64,000 bases of DNA, taken from the NCBI RefSeq assembly GCF_030264295.1, contig NZ_CP127173.1:9989501-10053500 (forward strand), read 5' to 3'. This DNA is from Amycolatopsis nalaikhensis (GTDB lineage Bacteria; Actinomycetota; Actinomycetes; Mycobacteriales; Pseudonocardiaceae). Made by a program: the position numbers and the translations under genes. Shown in pieces: positions 1-7,864 of the stretch (position 1 is its first letter; each line of letters starts with the position of its first letter). The notes beneath the pieces are model-generated. The model was not told the DNA's origin and did not search any database. It was given only the letters and a program-made list of their open reading frames with translations.

Positions 1-163
1 CGATGCCCACCATCGCGGCCTGGTCGGACCGCTGGAACCGGACCCCCGTGTCGCCGTTGCGCAGCAGCACCGCCACCACCACGAACACCGCCACCAGCGC
101 CACCGCCAGCACGCTGCACATGATCAGCGCGCGGCGGGGCCGGATCACCAGTCGGGTATCCAC
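1..163 (-). CDS. PH-domain-type membrane protein, N-terminal part only
   Basis: Only the first 54 codons are present; the gene runs off the left edge. It starts with GTG two bases after the ribH stop. The peptide begins with a short basic stretch (RPRRA), then one strongly hydrophobic segment of about 22 residues (roughly residues 13-35), then a polar stretch. In mycobacteria the gene following ribH encodes a small membrane protein with a PH-like domain (Rv1417 type). Position and the N-terminal membrane segment fit that, but the PH domain itself lies outside the window, so the identity is inferred from synteny. Confidence 0.6.
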   Translation of the reverse strand, partial: MDTRLVIRPRRALIMCSVLAVALVAVFVVVAVLLRNGDTGVRFQRSDQAAMVGI

Positions 164-165
164 GA

Positions 166-672
166 TCACACGAAACCCCGCTCGGTCCACGGCTGGCGCA
201 GGCCGCGCAGGACGTGCGCGGTGTCCAGGGCCGCGACCGTCGCCTCGTAGCCCTTGTCCTCCTTCGCGCCCGGACGGCCCGAACGGTCGACCGCCTGCTC
301 GTGCGTGTCGCACGTCAGCACGCCGTTGCCGACCGGGGTGCTCTCGTCCAGGGCCACCCGGGTCAGGCCCGCCGTCACCGCGTCGCACACGTACTCGAAG
401 TGCGGGGTGCCGCCGCGGATGACCACGCCCAGCGCCACCACCGCGTCGTGGTTGCGGGCCAGTGCCTGGGCCACCACCGGGAGCTCGATCGCGCCCGCGA
501 CGTGGACCACCGTCGGCTCCTCCTCCAGCTCCGCCTCGCGCGCCGCGACCAGGGCGCGCTCCAGCAGGACGTCGGTGATGTCCGCGTTCCACTTGGTGGC
601 GACGATGCCGAGCTTCAGGGACTTGCAGTCGGAGAGGTCCAGCTGGACGTCGGGACGGCCTTCGCCGCTCAC
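166..672 (-). CDS. ribH: 6,7-dimethyl-8-ribityllumazine synthase (RibH)
   Basis: Condenses 5-amino-6-ribitylaminouracil with 3,4-dihydroxy-2-butanone 4-phosphate to give lumazine, the penultimate riboflavin step. The 168-residue protein has the usual family length. Family motifs are visible: KWNADIT near the N terminus (substrate pocket), GAIELPV, GVVIRGGTPHFEYV with the catalytic histidine region, and the GNGVLTC segment. The GTG start overlaps the ribBA stop (GTGA), which fixes the start and implies translational coupling. It is the third gene of ribE-ribBA-ribH. Confidence 0.95.
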   Translation of the reverse strand: MSGEGRPDVQLDLSDCKSLKLGIVATKWNADITDVLLERALVAAREAELEEEPTVVHVAGAIELPVVAQALARNHDAVVALGVVIRGGTPHFEYVCDAVTAGLTRVALDESTPVGNGVLTCDTHEQAVDRSGRPGAKEDKGYEATVAALDTAHVLRGLRQPWTERGFV

Positions 673-1997
673 AGAATGCCTCCGTCGGGGTGGTCGGTGC
701 CCGCGCCGACCTGGTCGTAGTGCTCCAGCTGGGCGAGGTCGTGGCCCATCCGGTCGCGCTTGGTCCGCAGGTAGCGCAGGTTCTCCGGGTTCGGCGAGAT
801 CGGCAGCGGCACGCGCCCGGTGACGCGCAGGCCGTAGCCCTCGAGGCCGATCCGCTTGGCCGGGTTGTTCGACAGCAGCCGCATGGTGCGGACGCCGAGG
901 TCGCACAGGATCTGCGCGCCCGTGCCGTAGTCGCGGGCGTCGGCCGGGACGCCGAGGGCGAGGTTGGCGTCCACCGTGTCGGCGCCGTCGTCCTGCAGCT
1001 GGTAGGCCTGCAGCTTGTGCAGCAGGCCTATGCCACGGCCCTCGTGGCCGCGGATGTAGAGCACGACGCCGCGGCCCTCGGCGGCCACCGCTTCCAGCGC
1101 GGCTTCCAGCTGCGGGCCGCAGTCGCAGCGCAGCGAACCGAAGACGTCGCCGGTCAGGCACTCGGAGTGGACGCGCACCAGGATGTCCTGGCCGTCGCCG
1201 ATTTCGCCGTACACGAACGCGACGTGCTCGATGCCGTCCAGCAGCGAGTCGTAGCCCACCGCGCGGAACGTGCCCGCGGCCAGCGGGATGCGTGCCTCGG
1301 CGACGCGCTCGACCTGCTTCTCGGTGCGGCGGCGGTAGGCGATCAGGTCGGCGATGGTGATGATCGCCAGGTCGTGGTCGGCCGCGAACACCTCCAGCTC
1401 GTCGCGGCGGGCCATGTCGCCTTCGTCCTTCTGCGACACGATCTCGCACAGCACGCCCGCGGGCGCGAGCCCGGCCATCCGGGCCAGATCGACCGACGCC
1501 TCGGTGTGCCCGGGACGGCGCAGCACGCCGCCCCCCTTCGCCCGCAACGGCACGACGTGCCCGGGGCGGCGGAAGTCCTTCGCCGTGGACGCGGGGTCGG
1601 CCAGCAGCCGGATCGTGTGCGCGCGGTCGGCGGCCGAGATGCCGGTGCTGATGCCCTCGGCGGCGTCGACCGTGACGCTGTACGCGGTGCCCCGCGCGTC
1701 CTGGTTCGTGTGGTACATCGGCGGCAGGTCCAGCCGGTCCGCCTCGGCCTCGGTCAGCGCCACGCAGACGTAGCCCGAGGTGTAGCGGACCATGAAGGCC
1801 AGCAGCTCCGGCGTCGCCTTCTCGGCGGCGAAGATGAGGTCGCCTTCGTTCTCGCGGTCCTCGTCGTCCACCACGACGACCGGGCGGCCCGCCGCGATGT
1901 CCGCGATCGCCCGCTCGATGGCGTCGGCATCGAACACCGCCCCGGTGCCGCAGGGCGTCCAGCCCGCCTCGGGCTCCGCCGCACTCGTCTCGCTCAT
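669..1997 (-). CDS. ribBA: Bifunctional DHBP synthase / GTP cyclohydrolase II (RibBA)
   Basis: A 442-residue bifunctional enzyme. The N-terminal half (about residues 20-225) is the RibB domain making 3,4-dihydroxy-2-butanone 4-phosphate, recognised by VVVDDEDRENEGDL, HTNQDARGTAYSV and the RPGHVVPLRAK...GHTEA region. The C-terminal half is the RibA GTP cyclohydrolase II domain with the zinc cysteines in ECLTGDVFGSLRCDCGPQL and the RGHEGRGIGL loop. RibA opens GTP, so both inputs of lumazine synthase come from one polypeptide. The ATG start overlaps the ribE stop (ATGA), and its stop overlaps the ribH start. Confidence 0.95.
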   Translation of the reverse strand: MSETSAAEPEAGWTPCGTGAVFDADAIERAIADIAAGRPVVVVDDEDRENEGDLIFAAEKATPELLAFMVRYTSGYVCVALTEAEADRLDLPPMYHTNQDARGTAYSVTVDAAEGISTGISAADRAHTIRLLADPASTAKDFRRPGHVVPLRAKGGGVLRRPGHTEASVDLARMAGLAPAGVLCEIVSQKDEGDMARRDELEVFAADHDLAIITIADLIAYRRRTEKQVERVAEARIPLAAGTFRAVGYDSLLDGIEHVAFVYGEIGDGQDILVRVHSECLTGDVFGSLRCDCGPQLEAALEAVAAEGRGVVLYIRGHEGRGIGLLHKLQAYQLQDDGADTVDANLALGVPADARDYGTGAQILCDLGVRTMRLLSNNPAKRIGLEGYGLRVTGRVPLPISPNPENLRYLRTKRDRMGHDLAQLEHYDQVGAGTDHPDGGIL

Positions 1998-2623
1998 GAC
2001 CGCTCCTCCGTGCCGCCGTCCCGATTGTGCACCTGGTCGCGGATGTGCGCCTCGGCCAGCTTTTCGACGTACTTCGCGACCACGTCGACCTCGAGGTTGA
2101 CCAGGTCGCCCGCTTCCCGCCCGCCGAGCGTGGTCGCCTCCAGCGTGGTCGGGATCAGGGCCACCGCGAACTGGTCGTCCTTGATCGCCGCGACCGTCAG
2201 CGAAACGCCGTCGACCGCGATCGAGCCCTTCTCGACCACGTACCGGGACAGGTGCCCCGGCATGGCGAACGTCGTGACGCCGTTCTCGTCGCGGCCGAGG
2301 AACACCCCGGTCCCGTCGACGTGGCCCTGCATGATGTGCCCGCCGAGCCGGCCGCCCGCCGGGGTCGCGCGTTCGAGGTTGACCCGGTCGCCGACGGCGA
2401 CCTTGGCCAGGCTCGAGCGCTGCAGCGTCTCGTGGACGACGTCGACGGTGAACTCGCCGCCCGCCACCTCGACGACGGTCAGGCACACCCCGCTGACCGC
2501 GATCGAGTCGCCGTGCCCGGCATCGCTGGTGACCAGGGGGCCGCGGACCCGCAGCCGCGCCGCGTTGGTCAGCTGCTCGACCGAGGTGACCTCGCCGATC
2601 TCCTCGACTATGCCGGTGAACAC
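1994..2623 (-). CDS. ribE: Riboflavin synthase, alpha-type (RibE)
   Basis: Dismutates two lumazine molecules to riboflavin, the last step of the pathway. It has 209 residues with the family's duplicated barrel: FTGIVEEIGEV opens repeat one, and MQGHVDGTGV with LMP-like DGVSLTV marks repeat two. The start is GTG with a strong Shine-Dalgarno (AAGGAGGC at 2632-2639, complement). It is first in the rib operon, so the promoter probably lies in the 80 bp between it and rpe. No FMN riboswitch is apparent in that short gap. Confidence 0.94.
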   Translation of the reverse strand: MFTGIVEEIGEVTSVEQLTNAARLRVRGPLVTSDAGHGDSIAVSGVCLTVVEVAGGEFTVDVVHETLQRSSLAKVAVGDRVNLERATPAGGRLGGHIMQGHVDGTGVFLGRDENGVTTFAMPGHLSRYVVEKGSIAVDGVSLTVAAIKDDQFAVALIPTTLEATTLGGREAGDLVNLEVDVVAKYVEKLAEAHIRDQVHNRDGGTEERS

Positions 2624-2703
2624 GTCCGCTGCCTCCTTGTGAGCCGTCCCTGACCATCCAACACCCGAAGCGGCCCGGTGGCTTCTCCGGTGCCGCCCCG
2701 GGG

Positions 2704-3390
2704 TCAGCCGGCCCGGCCGCGGGCCGCCTGCTCGCGCAGTGCGGCGACCGCCTTGCCGGGGTCGCCCGCGCCGTAGACGGCGGACCCGGCGACGAAGCAG
2801 TCCACGCCGGCTTCGGCGGCCTGCTCGATGGTCTCGGCGTTGATCCCGCCGTCGATCTCGACGACCAGCTTGAGGTGCCCGGTGTCGACCAGCCGCCGCG
2901 CGGCGCGGACCTTCGCCAGGACGTCCGGGATGAACGACTGGCCGCCGAAGCCCGGCTCGACCGACATGACCAGCAGCGTGTCGTAGTGCTTGAGCGCTTC
3001 GAGCCACGGCTCGAGCGCGGTGCCCGGCTTGATCGACAGCCCGGCCTTGGCGCCCGCCGCCCGCAGGTTCTTGGCCAGCGCGATCGGGTCCTTCGCGGCC
3101 TCGGCGTGCACGGTGACGTTGTAGGCGCCGGCCTCGGCGTACCCGATGGCCCAGCGGTCCGGGTCCTCGATCATCAGGTGGCAGTCGATCGGGACGTCGG
3201 TGCTCTTCAGCAGCGCCTTGACCACGGGCAGGCCGAGGGTCAGGTTGGGCACGAAGTGCGCGTCCATGACGTCGACGTGCACCCAGTCGGCGCGGGTCTC
3301 CCCCTCGCCGGCGACGGCGGCGATCTCCTCGCCGAGCCGGGCGAAGTCCGCGGACAGGATGCTGGGGGCGATCAGGGGTCGGTCTGCCAC
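2704..3390 (-). CDS. rpe: Ribulose-phosphate 3-epimerase (Rpe)
   Basis: Interconverts ribulose 5-phosphate and xylulose 5-phosphate in the pentose phosphate pathway; cytosolic TIM barrel of 228 residues. Diagnostic motifs are APSILSADFARLGEE at the N terminus, WVHVDVMDAHFVPNLTLG (metal ligands His and Asp), CHLMIEDPDR, MSVEPGFGGQSF and EIDGGI near the C terminus, with GSAVYG phosphate-binding at the end. The start is GTG. It lies upstream of ribE in the same direction; ribulose 5-phosphate is also the substrate of RibB, so the neighbourhood is metabolically coherent. Confidence 0.95.
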   Translation of the reverse strand: MADRPLIAPSILSADFARLGEEIAAVAGEGETRADWVHVDVMDAHFVPNLTLGLPVVKALLKSTDVPIDCHLMIEDPDRWAIGYAEAGAYNVTVHAEAAKDPIALAKNLRAAGAKAGLSIKPGTALEPWLEALKHYDTLLVMSVEPGFGGQSFIPDVLAKVRAARRLVDTGHLKLVVEIDGGINAETIEQAAEAGVDCFVAGSAVYGAGDPGKAVAALREQAARGRAG

Positions 3391-3497
3391 GTCCTGAGTG
3401 TAGGAGGAGGGTGCTAACGCTCACTAACCGGTTGTGACCAGGATCTGGCTCCGCGGGGGGAGGTGTTGGCCACACGAGCGGCCATAGGCTCGCCGCC

Positions 3498-4697
3498 ATG
3501 TCCGGATTCTTCCCGTCCCTGGCGCGGATCGGCACCTACCGCAGCCTCCCGTTCGCCGTCGCGGGCGCCGTCCTCACGGTGCCGGTGTCGCCGTTCGCCC
3601 TCGCCGCGGCGGTGTCCGTCGACGCCGATTCGCGCGTCCGGGCCCTGCTCGCCCTGGTCGCCCTGGCGGTGCTGATGGGGTTGCTGGGCCTACTGGGGCC
3701 GGTGCGGCGGGGCGGCATCGGCCTGGCGAACCTGCTGCTCGGCACCGCCGTCCCGGCCCCGGCCGGGCGCCCTGACGCGGGGACGCGGCTGCGCTCGGGC
3801 CTGTGGCTGGCCCTGCACACGGCGCTGAGCGGGCTGCTGCTGACCGTGCTCGCGTTCCTCGGGCTGGGACTGCTCGTGCCCGCGATCTGGCTGGCCGGCG
3901 GCCAGGACCGGATCAGCCTGTTCTGGGACGACGTCCCGCTCGGCGGGTGGACGGTCCCCTTCGGCGTCCTGCTGCTCTTCGGCGCGCTCGTGCTGCTCGC
4001 CGGAGCCACCCGCGCGTTCCGCGCCGCCACGGAAGCACTGCTCGGCCCGTCCGAGACCGAACGCACGGCGCTGGCTGAGCGGCGCGCCGCCGTCCTGGCC
4101 CAGCGCAACCGGCTGGCCCGGGAGCTGCACGACTCGATCGGGCACACGCTCACGACGTCGACCATCCAGGCGGCGGCCGCGGCCGAGCTGGTCGAGGCGG
4201 ATCCGGCGCAGGTCCGGCGCGCGCTCGGCACGATCGAAGAGGCGTCGCGCAGCGCGCTCGAGGACCTCGACCACGTCCTGGGCCTCCTGCGCGAGGAACC
4301 CGCCACGAAGGAGCCCACGCGCACGCTCGCCGAAGTGGACGTCCTCGCCGTGCGCGCCCGCGAAGCCGGGCTCGACGTCCGGCTAGCCGTCAGCGGGCCG
4401 GTCGCCGCACTGCCCGCCACGGTGTCGCGCGAGGGCTACCGGATCGTCCAGGAAGGCCTGACGAACGCCCTGCGCCACGCCGGGCCGGGCGCGGTGGACG
4501 TTCGCGTCGAGGCCGGACCGGACCGGCTGGCCATCGCCGTGGTCAACGCGCTGCCGGGCGACGAGCCGCGCGGCGGGCGGCGCGGCCTGACCGGGCTCGC
4601 CGAGCGCGTCGAAGCCCTGCGCGGTGCCCTCGAAGCCGGGCCGGACGGGCCGCGGTGGCGGCTCTCGGCGACGATCCCGCTGCGGCCGGGCGCATGA
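3498..4697 (+). CDS. NarL-class sensor histidine kinase
   Basis: A 399-residue membrane kinase. Residues about 18-65 and 105-170 hold four or five hydrophobic segments, followed by a HisKA_3 dimerisation domain with the phospho-acceptor H211 in RNRLARELHDSIGHTL, and a HATPase_c domain near the C terminus (EGLTNALRHAGPG N-box; GGRRGLTGLAERV G-box). No extracellular sensor domain is evident, so it probably senses a membrane or intramembrane signal. The stop overlaps the ATG of the response regulator (ATGA), marking them as a cognate pair. Confidence 0.93.
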   Translation: MSGFFPSLARIGTYRSLPFAVAGAVLTVPVSPFALAAAVSVDADSRVRALLALVALAVLMGLLGLLGPVRRGGIGLANLLLGTAVPAPAGRPDAGTRLRSGLWLALHTALSGLLLTVLAFLGLGLLVPAIWLAGGQDRISLFWDDVPLGGWTVPFGVLLLFGALVLLAGATRAFRAATEALLGPSETERTALAERRAAVLAQRNRLARELHDSIGHTLTTSTIQAAAAAELVEADPAQVRRALGTIEEASRSALEDLDHVLGLLREEPATKEPTRTLAEVDVLAVRAREAGLDVRLAVSGPVAALPATVSREGYRIVQEGLTNALRHAGPGAVDVRVEAGPDRLAIAVVNALPGDEPRGGRRGLTGLAERVEALRGALEAGPDGPRWRLSATIPLRPGA

Positions 4698-5347
4698 CGC
4701 CCACCGTGCTCCTGGCCGACGACGAGCCGCTGGTCCGCACCGGCCTGCGGGCGCTGCTCGAACAGCAGGGCCTGACCGTGGTCGGCGAAGCGGCCGACGG
4801 CGCCGAGGTGCTGCCCGCGGTGCGCCGGGCCCGGCCGGACGTCGTGCTGATGGACGTCCGGATGCCCGGCACCGACGGCATCGAGGCGACCCGCCTGCTG
4901 CTCGACGCGCTCACCGAGCCGCCGAAGGTCCTCGTCGTCACGACGTTCGACAACGACGACTACGTCCACGAAGCCCTGCTGGCCGGGGCGAGCGGGTTCC
5001 TGCTGAAGCGGGCACGCAAGGAGGAGTTCGCGCACGCCGTCCGCACGGTCGCGGCCGGGGAGTCGCTCCTGTTCCCCGAGGCGATCCGGCGGCTGGTGAC
5101 CGGCAGGCCGCCGGGCGGGAGGTACACGCGGGCGGCGAAGGCGCTCACCCGCCGCGAAGCCGAGGTGCTGCGGCTGATCGCCACCGGACTGTCCAATCAG
5201 GACATCGCGGCCGCGCTGGTGATCAGCCTCGAGACGGTGAAGACCCACGTGGGCAACATCTTCGGCAAGCTCGGCGCGGCCAACCGCAGCCAGGCCGTGG
5301 TGATCGCCTACGAAGCCGGGATCGTCCAGCCGGGCCACCTCGGGTAG
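4694..5347 (+). CDS. NarL/FixJ-family response regulator
   Basis: A 217-residue DNA-binding partner of the preceding kinase. The receiver domain has the acidic pair D9/D10, the phospho-acceptor D54 (VLMDVRMPG), the TT switch (VVTTFDN) and the conserved lysine of LLKRA. The LuxR-type helix-turn-helix occupies about residues 150-210 (LTRREAEVLRLIATGLSNQDIA, then ETVKTHVGNIFGKL). The start is the ATG inside the kinase stop; an upstream in-frame ATG would overlap the kinase deeply and is less likely. A palindrome TGTCCAATCAGGACA lies inside the helix-turn-helix coding region (see findings). Confidence 0.93.
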   Translation: MTPTVLLADDEPLVRTGLRALLEQQGLTVVGEAADGAEVLPAVRRARPDVVLMDVRMPGTDGIEATRLLLDALTEPPKVLVVTTFDNDDYVHEALLAGASGFLLKRARKEEFAHAVRTVAAGESLLFPEAIRRLVTGRPPGGRYTRAAKALTRREAEVLRLIATGLSNQDIAAALVISLETVKTHVGNIFGKLGAANRSQAVVIAYEAGIVQPGHLG

Positions 5348-5441
5348 GGCTGGCCCCCGGTGCGTTCCGGCGGTCTGCCCCATGCCCCGCGGACTCCCGG
5401 CTCCCTAGCGTGGGAGGGACCGAGAGACAGGGGGTTCATCC

Positions 5442-6545
5442 ATGCGGAAATCCTTGCGCGGCAAGCGGATCGTCGCCGTCGGAACGCTCGTCGCGCTGCT
5501 CGCCGCCACCACCGCCGCACCGGCGCTCGCCGCCGCCGACCCGGTGCGGTCCGGCCTCGACGTGCTCACCGGGCAAGACGGCGTCCCGGGCGCCGAAGCC
5601 GTGATCCAGGACGGCGCCCGGACCCGGGTCGTGCGCGGCGGCACGGGCGACCTCGCCACCGGGAAGCCGTTCCCGCGCGACGGTTCGTACCGCGCGGGCA
5701 GCGTCACCAAGACATTCGTCGCCACGGTCGTGCTGCAGCTCGTCGCCGAAGGGCGGGTGCGGCTGGACGCGCCGGTCGAGCGGTACCTGCCGGGGCTGCT
5801 GCCGGACCAGCGGATCACCGTGCGGCAGGTACTGCAGCACACGAGCGGGCTGCCGAACTACACCGACGACCTCGCCGACGTCGACCCGGAAACGCTGCGG
5901 CACCGCGGCGCCGAGCCGGAAGAGCTGGTGGCGATGGCGCTGAAGCACCCGGCGCTGTTCCAGCCCGGCACGAGCTGGTCGTACTCGAACACCAACTACG
6001 TCGTGGCCGGGATGCTCGTCGAACGCGTGACCGGGCACGACCTGAGCGGCGAGATCGCCCGGCGGATCACCGGGCCGCTCGGCTTGCGCGACACGTACTT
6101 GCCGCGCCGCGGCGACGAACGGCTGCCGTCGCCGCACGCGGTCGGGTACACGCCGATCGGCGGAAAGCTGGTCGACTTCAGCGACTTCGACGCGACGATC
6201 GCCTGGGCGGCGGGCGGCCTGGTGACGACGCCGTCCGACGTGAACCGGTTCTACGGCGCCCTGCTGGGCGGCCGGGTCTTGCGCCCGGCCGAACTGGCCG
6301 AAATGAAGCGCACGGTCCCGGCCGACCTCGGGGTGCCGGGCGCCGGGTACGGACTGGGGCTGGGCAGCATCCCGGTGTCGTGCGGCGAGTTCTGGGGCCA
6401 CGAAGGCGGGATCATCGGGTTCACCAACCTGGCCGGCGTGGGCCCGGGCGGCCGCCGGGCGACGGTGGTGCTGAACGAGAACCCCACCCCGGCCGACACG
6501 AACGCGCACCTGCTGGCCGTCACCGACGCGGCGGTGTGTTCGTAG
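5442..6545 (+). CDS. Secreted serine hydrolase, beta-lactamase / D-Ala-D-Ala carboxypeptidase family
   Basis: A 367-residue exported protein with a cleavable signal peptide (basic MRKSLRGKR, hydrophobic core, APALAA cleavage region near residue 30). The penicillin-recognising fold motifs are present: S87-V-T-K90 (nucleophile and general base), Y181-S-N183, and H320-E-G in the place of KTG. This combination is typical of class C-like serine hydrolases and R61-type carboxypeptidases; the substrate cannot be named. Preceded by GAGAGACAGGGGG as a Shine-Dalgarno region. It follows the two-component pair by 94 bp and may be controlled by it (inference). Confidence 0.85.
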   Translation: MRKSLRGKRIVAVGTLVALLAATTAAPALAAADPVRSGLDVLTGQDGVPGAEAVIQDGARTRVVRGGTGDLATGKPFPRDGSYRAGSVTKTFVATVVLQLVAEGRVRLDAPVERYLPGLLPDQRITVRQVLQHTSGLPNYTDDLADVDPETLRHRGAEPEELVAMALKHPALFQPGTSWSYSNTNYVVAGMLVERVTGHDLSGEIARRITGPLGLRDTYLPRRGDERLPSPHAVGYTPIGGKLVDFSDFDATIAWAAGGLVTTPSDVNRFYGALLGGRVLRPAELAEMKRTVPADLGVPGAGYGLGLGSIPVSCGEFWGHEGGIIGFTNLAGVGPGGRRATVVLNENPTPADTNAHLLAVTDAAVCS

Positions 6546-6562
6546 TCCGCCGTTCGCGAGCT

Positions 6563-7348
6563 TCAGCGCAGGTCGCCTCCCAGTAGCCGGGCGCGAACAC
6601 CGCGGAGTTCGCCGCCGGTGACACCCGCTTCGAGCAGGTACCGCTCGACGTCGAAGCCGTCGAGCACCGCCATCACGGCCTCTTCCACCGTGGTGCCCCG
6701 GTCGGCGAGGACGGCGAAGATGGCCGAATCCTGGCCCGCGGTTCCCATGGCGGCGAACAGGGGCTTGAGGGCTTCGGCGGACAGCGCGTAGTCCGCGGCG
6801 ATCGCGGCGGGTTCGACGTCGGCCAGCGCGAGCAGCACCAGCGCGATCAACCCGGTCCGGTCCCGGCCGGCGCCGCAGTGGAACAGCACCCCACCGGGAC
6901 GGGCGCAGGCCATCGCCTTGATGACGGCGGCGCACCGTTCGGCCTTCCGCCGGAGGAAGACGGGGTAGTAGAGCGGGGTGCCGTTGAGCTTCTCCCCGTT
7001 GACGTGCTGCCAGAACTCGACGTCCTCGATGTCGTCGAGCGGGACTTCGAGCCGGTCGACGCCCGCCGGGGTGACGGGACCTTCCGCGGCGGCAGTGAAC
7101 TGCGCCGAACCCGCCTGGGCCGTCAACGGAGTCCGTGCGGGCCGGATCTCGTCCGCGTTCCGGAGGTCGACGACCGTGGCGACGCCGGCCTCGCGCGCTT
7201 GCGCCCACCCGGCCTCCGTGACGAACCGGAGGTCGGCGGCCCGGAAGAAGGCTCCCCGGCCGGTCGTGCCGCCGGACCGGGTGGGCAGGCCACCGAGGTC
7301 CCTGGTGTTGAAGAAGCCTTCCCAGCTCACCGCTCGGCTCGTGCGCAC
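6563..7348 (-). CDS. Tyrosine-protein phosphatase, dual-specificity-like bacterial family
   Basis: A 261-residue phosphatase. It carries the N-terminal FFNTRDLGGLPT motif and the P-loop FHCGAGRDRTG (C158-X5-R164), both characteristic of the bacterial Y_phosphatase3 family that includes MptpB. No signal peptide is visible, so whether it is secreted is unknown. It is convergent with the serine hydrolase, with 17 bp between stops, and lies 18 bp upstream of the flavoprotein gene in the opposite-strand order. Possible substrates include phosphoproteins or phosphoinositides, as for the family; not assignable here. Confidence 0.85.
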   Translation of the reverse strand: MRTSRAVSWEGFFNTRDLGGLPTRSGGTTGRGAFFRAADLRFVTEAGWAQAREAGVATVVDLRNADEIRPARTPLTAQAGSAQFTAAAEGPVTPAGVDRLEVPLDDIEDVEFWQHVNGEKLNGTPLYYPVFLRRKAERCAAVIKAMACARPGGVLFHCGAGRDRTGLIALVLLALADVEPAAIAADYALSAEALKPLFAAMGTAGQDSAIFAVLADRGTTVEEAVMAVLDGFDVERYLLEAGVTGGELRGVRARLLGGDLR

Positions 7349-7366
7349 GCCGTCCTCACTGAGTAG

Positions 7367-7864
7367 TCAGGGCAACAGGTCCAGGGCCTCGGTCCACGGG
7401 CGGCCGATGTCGAGGCGGTGCAGCGTCACCCCGGCGCCCGCGAGGGTGTCGAGGTGACGCTGCCACGCCGGGTGGTGCACCCGGGTGTCCTGGATCTGGT
7501 AGGCCACCACGATCGTGATCCCCGGCGCGCCCAGGACATCGCCGAGCACGGTCAGCGCCTGGTTGTCCGCGATGCCGAGCGCCAGCTTGGCGACCGAGTT
7601 GGCCGACGCCGGCGCGAAGAGGAACACCGACGGGTCCGGGTGCGGCCGCGGCTCCCCCGGCAGCCGGGAGACGCTGCGGACCGGCAGGTCGGTGGCCGCG
7701 GCGACGTCGGCGAGGCCGCCCGTGGACTCCAGCCACCGGTGCGCCGTCGGCGTCAGGGTGATCGCCGGGCGCCAGCCGCGCTCGGTGGCGGGTTTCACCA
7801 GCTCGGCGGCGAACCGGGTGTCCAGCCCGCCGCACGAGCCGGCCACCAAGCCGAGGTCCCTCAC
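7367..7864 (-). CDS. Flavoprotein (HFCD-like)
   Basis: A 165-residue protein beginning with a Rossmann-like strand and loop (GLVAGSCGG), followed by TLTPTAHRWL, a proline-rich loop, FLFAPASANSVAKLALGIADN and a C-terminal helix. The PASANSVAKLALGIADN segment matches the FMN-binding signature of homo-oligomeric flavin-containing Cys decarboxylases (EpiD/PPC-decarboxylase fold). The specific reaction is not recognisable. The GTG start overlaps the rsmB stop (GTGA), making it the distal gene of fmt-rsmB-flavoprotein. Confidence 0.78.
   Translation of the reverse strand: MRDLGLVAGSCGGLDTRFAAELVKPATERGWRPAITLTPTAHRWLESTGGLADVAAATDLPVRSVSRLPGEPRPHPDPSVFLFAPASANSVAKLALGIADNQALTVLGDVLGAPGITIVVAYQIQDTRVHHPAWQRHLDTLAGAGVTLHRLDIGRPWTEALDLLP

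Noticed and set aside
2624..2703. An FMN riboswitch upstream of ribE
   Set aside because: The 80-bp gap is too short and lacks the RFN element landmarks.
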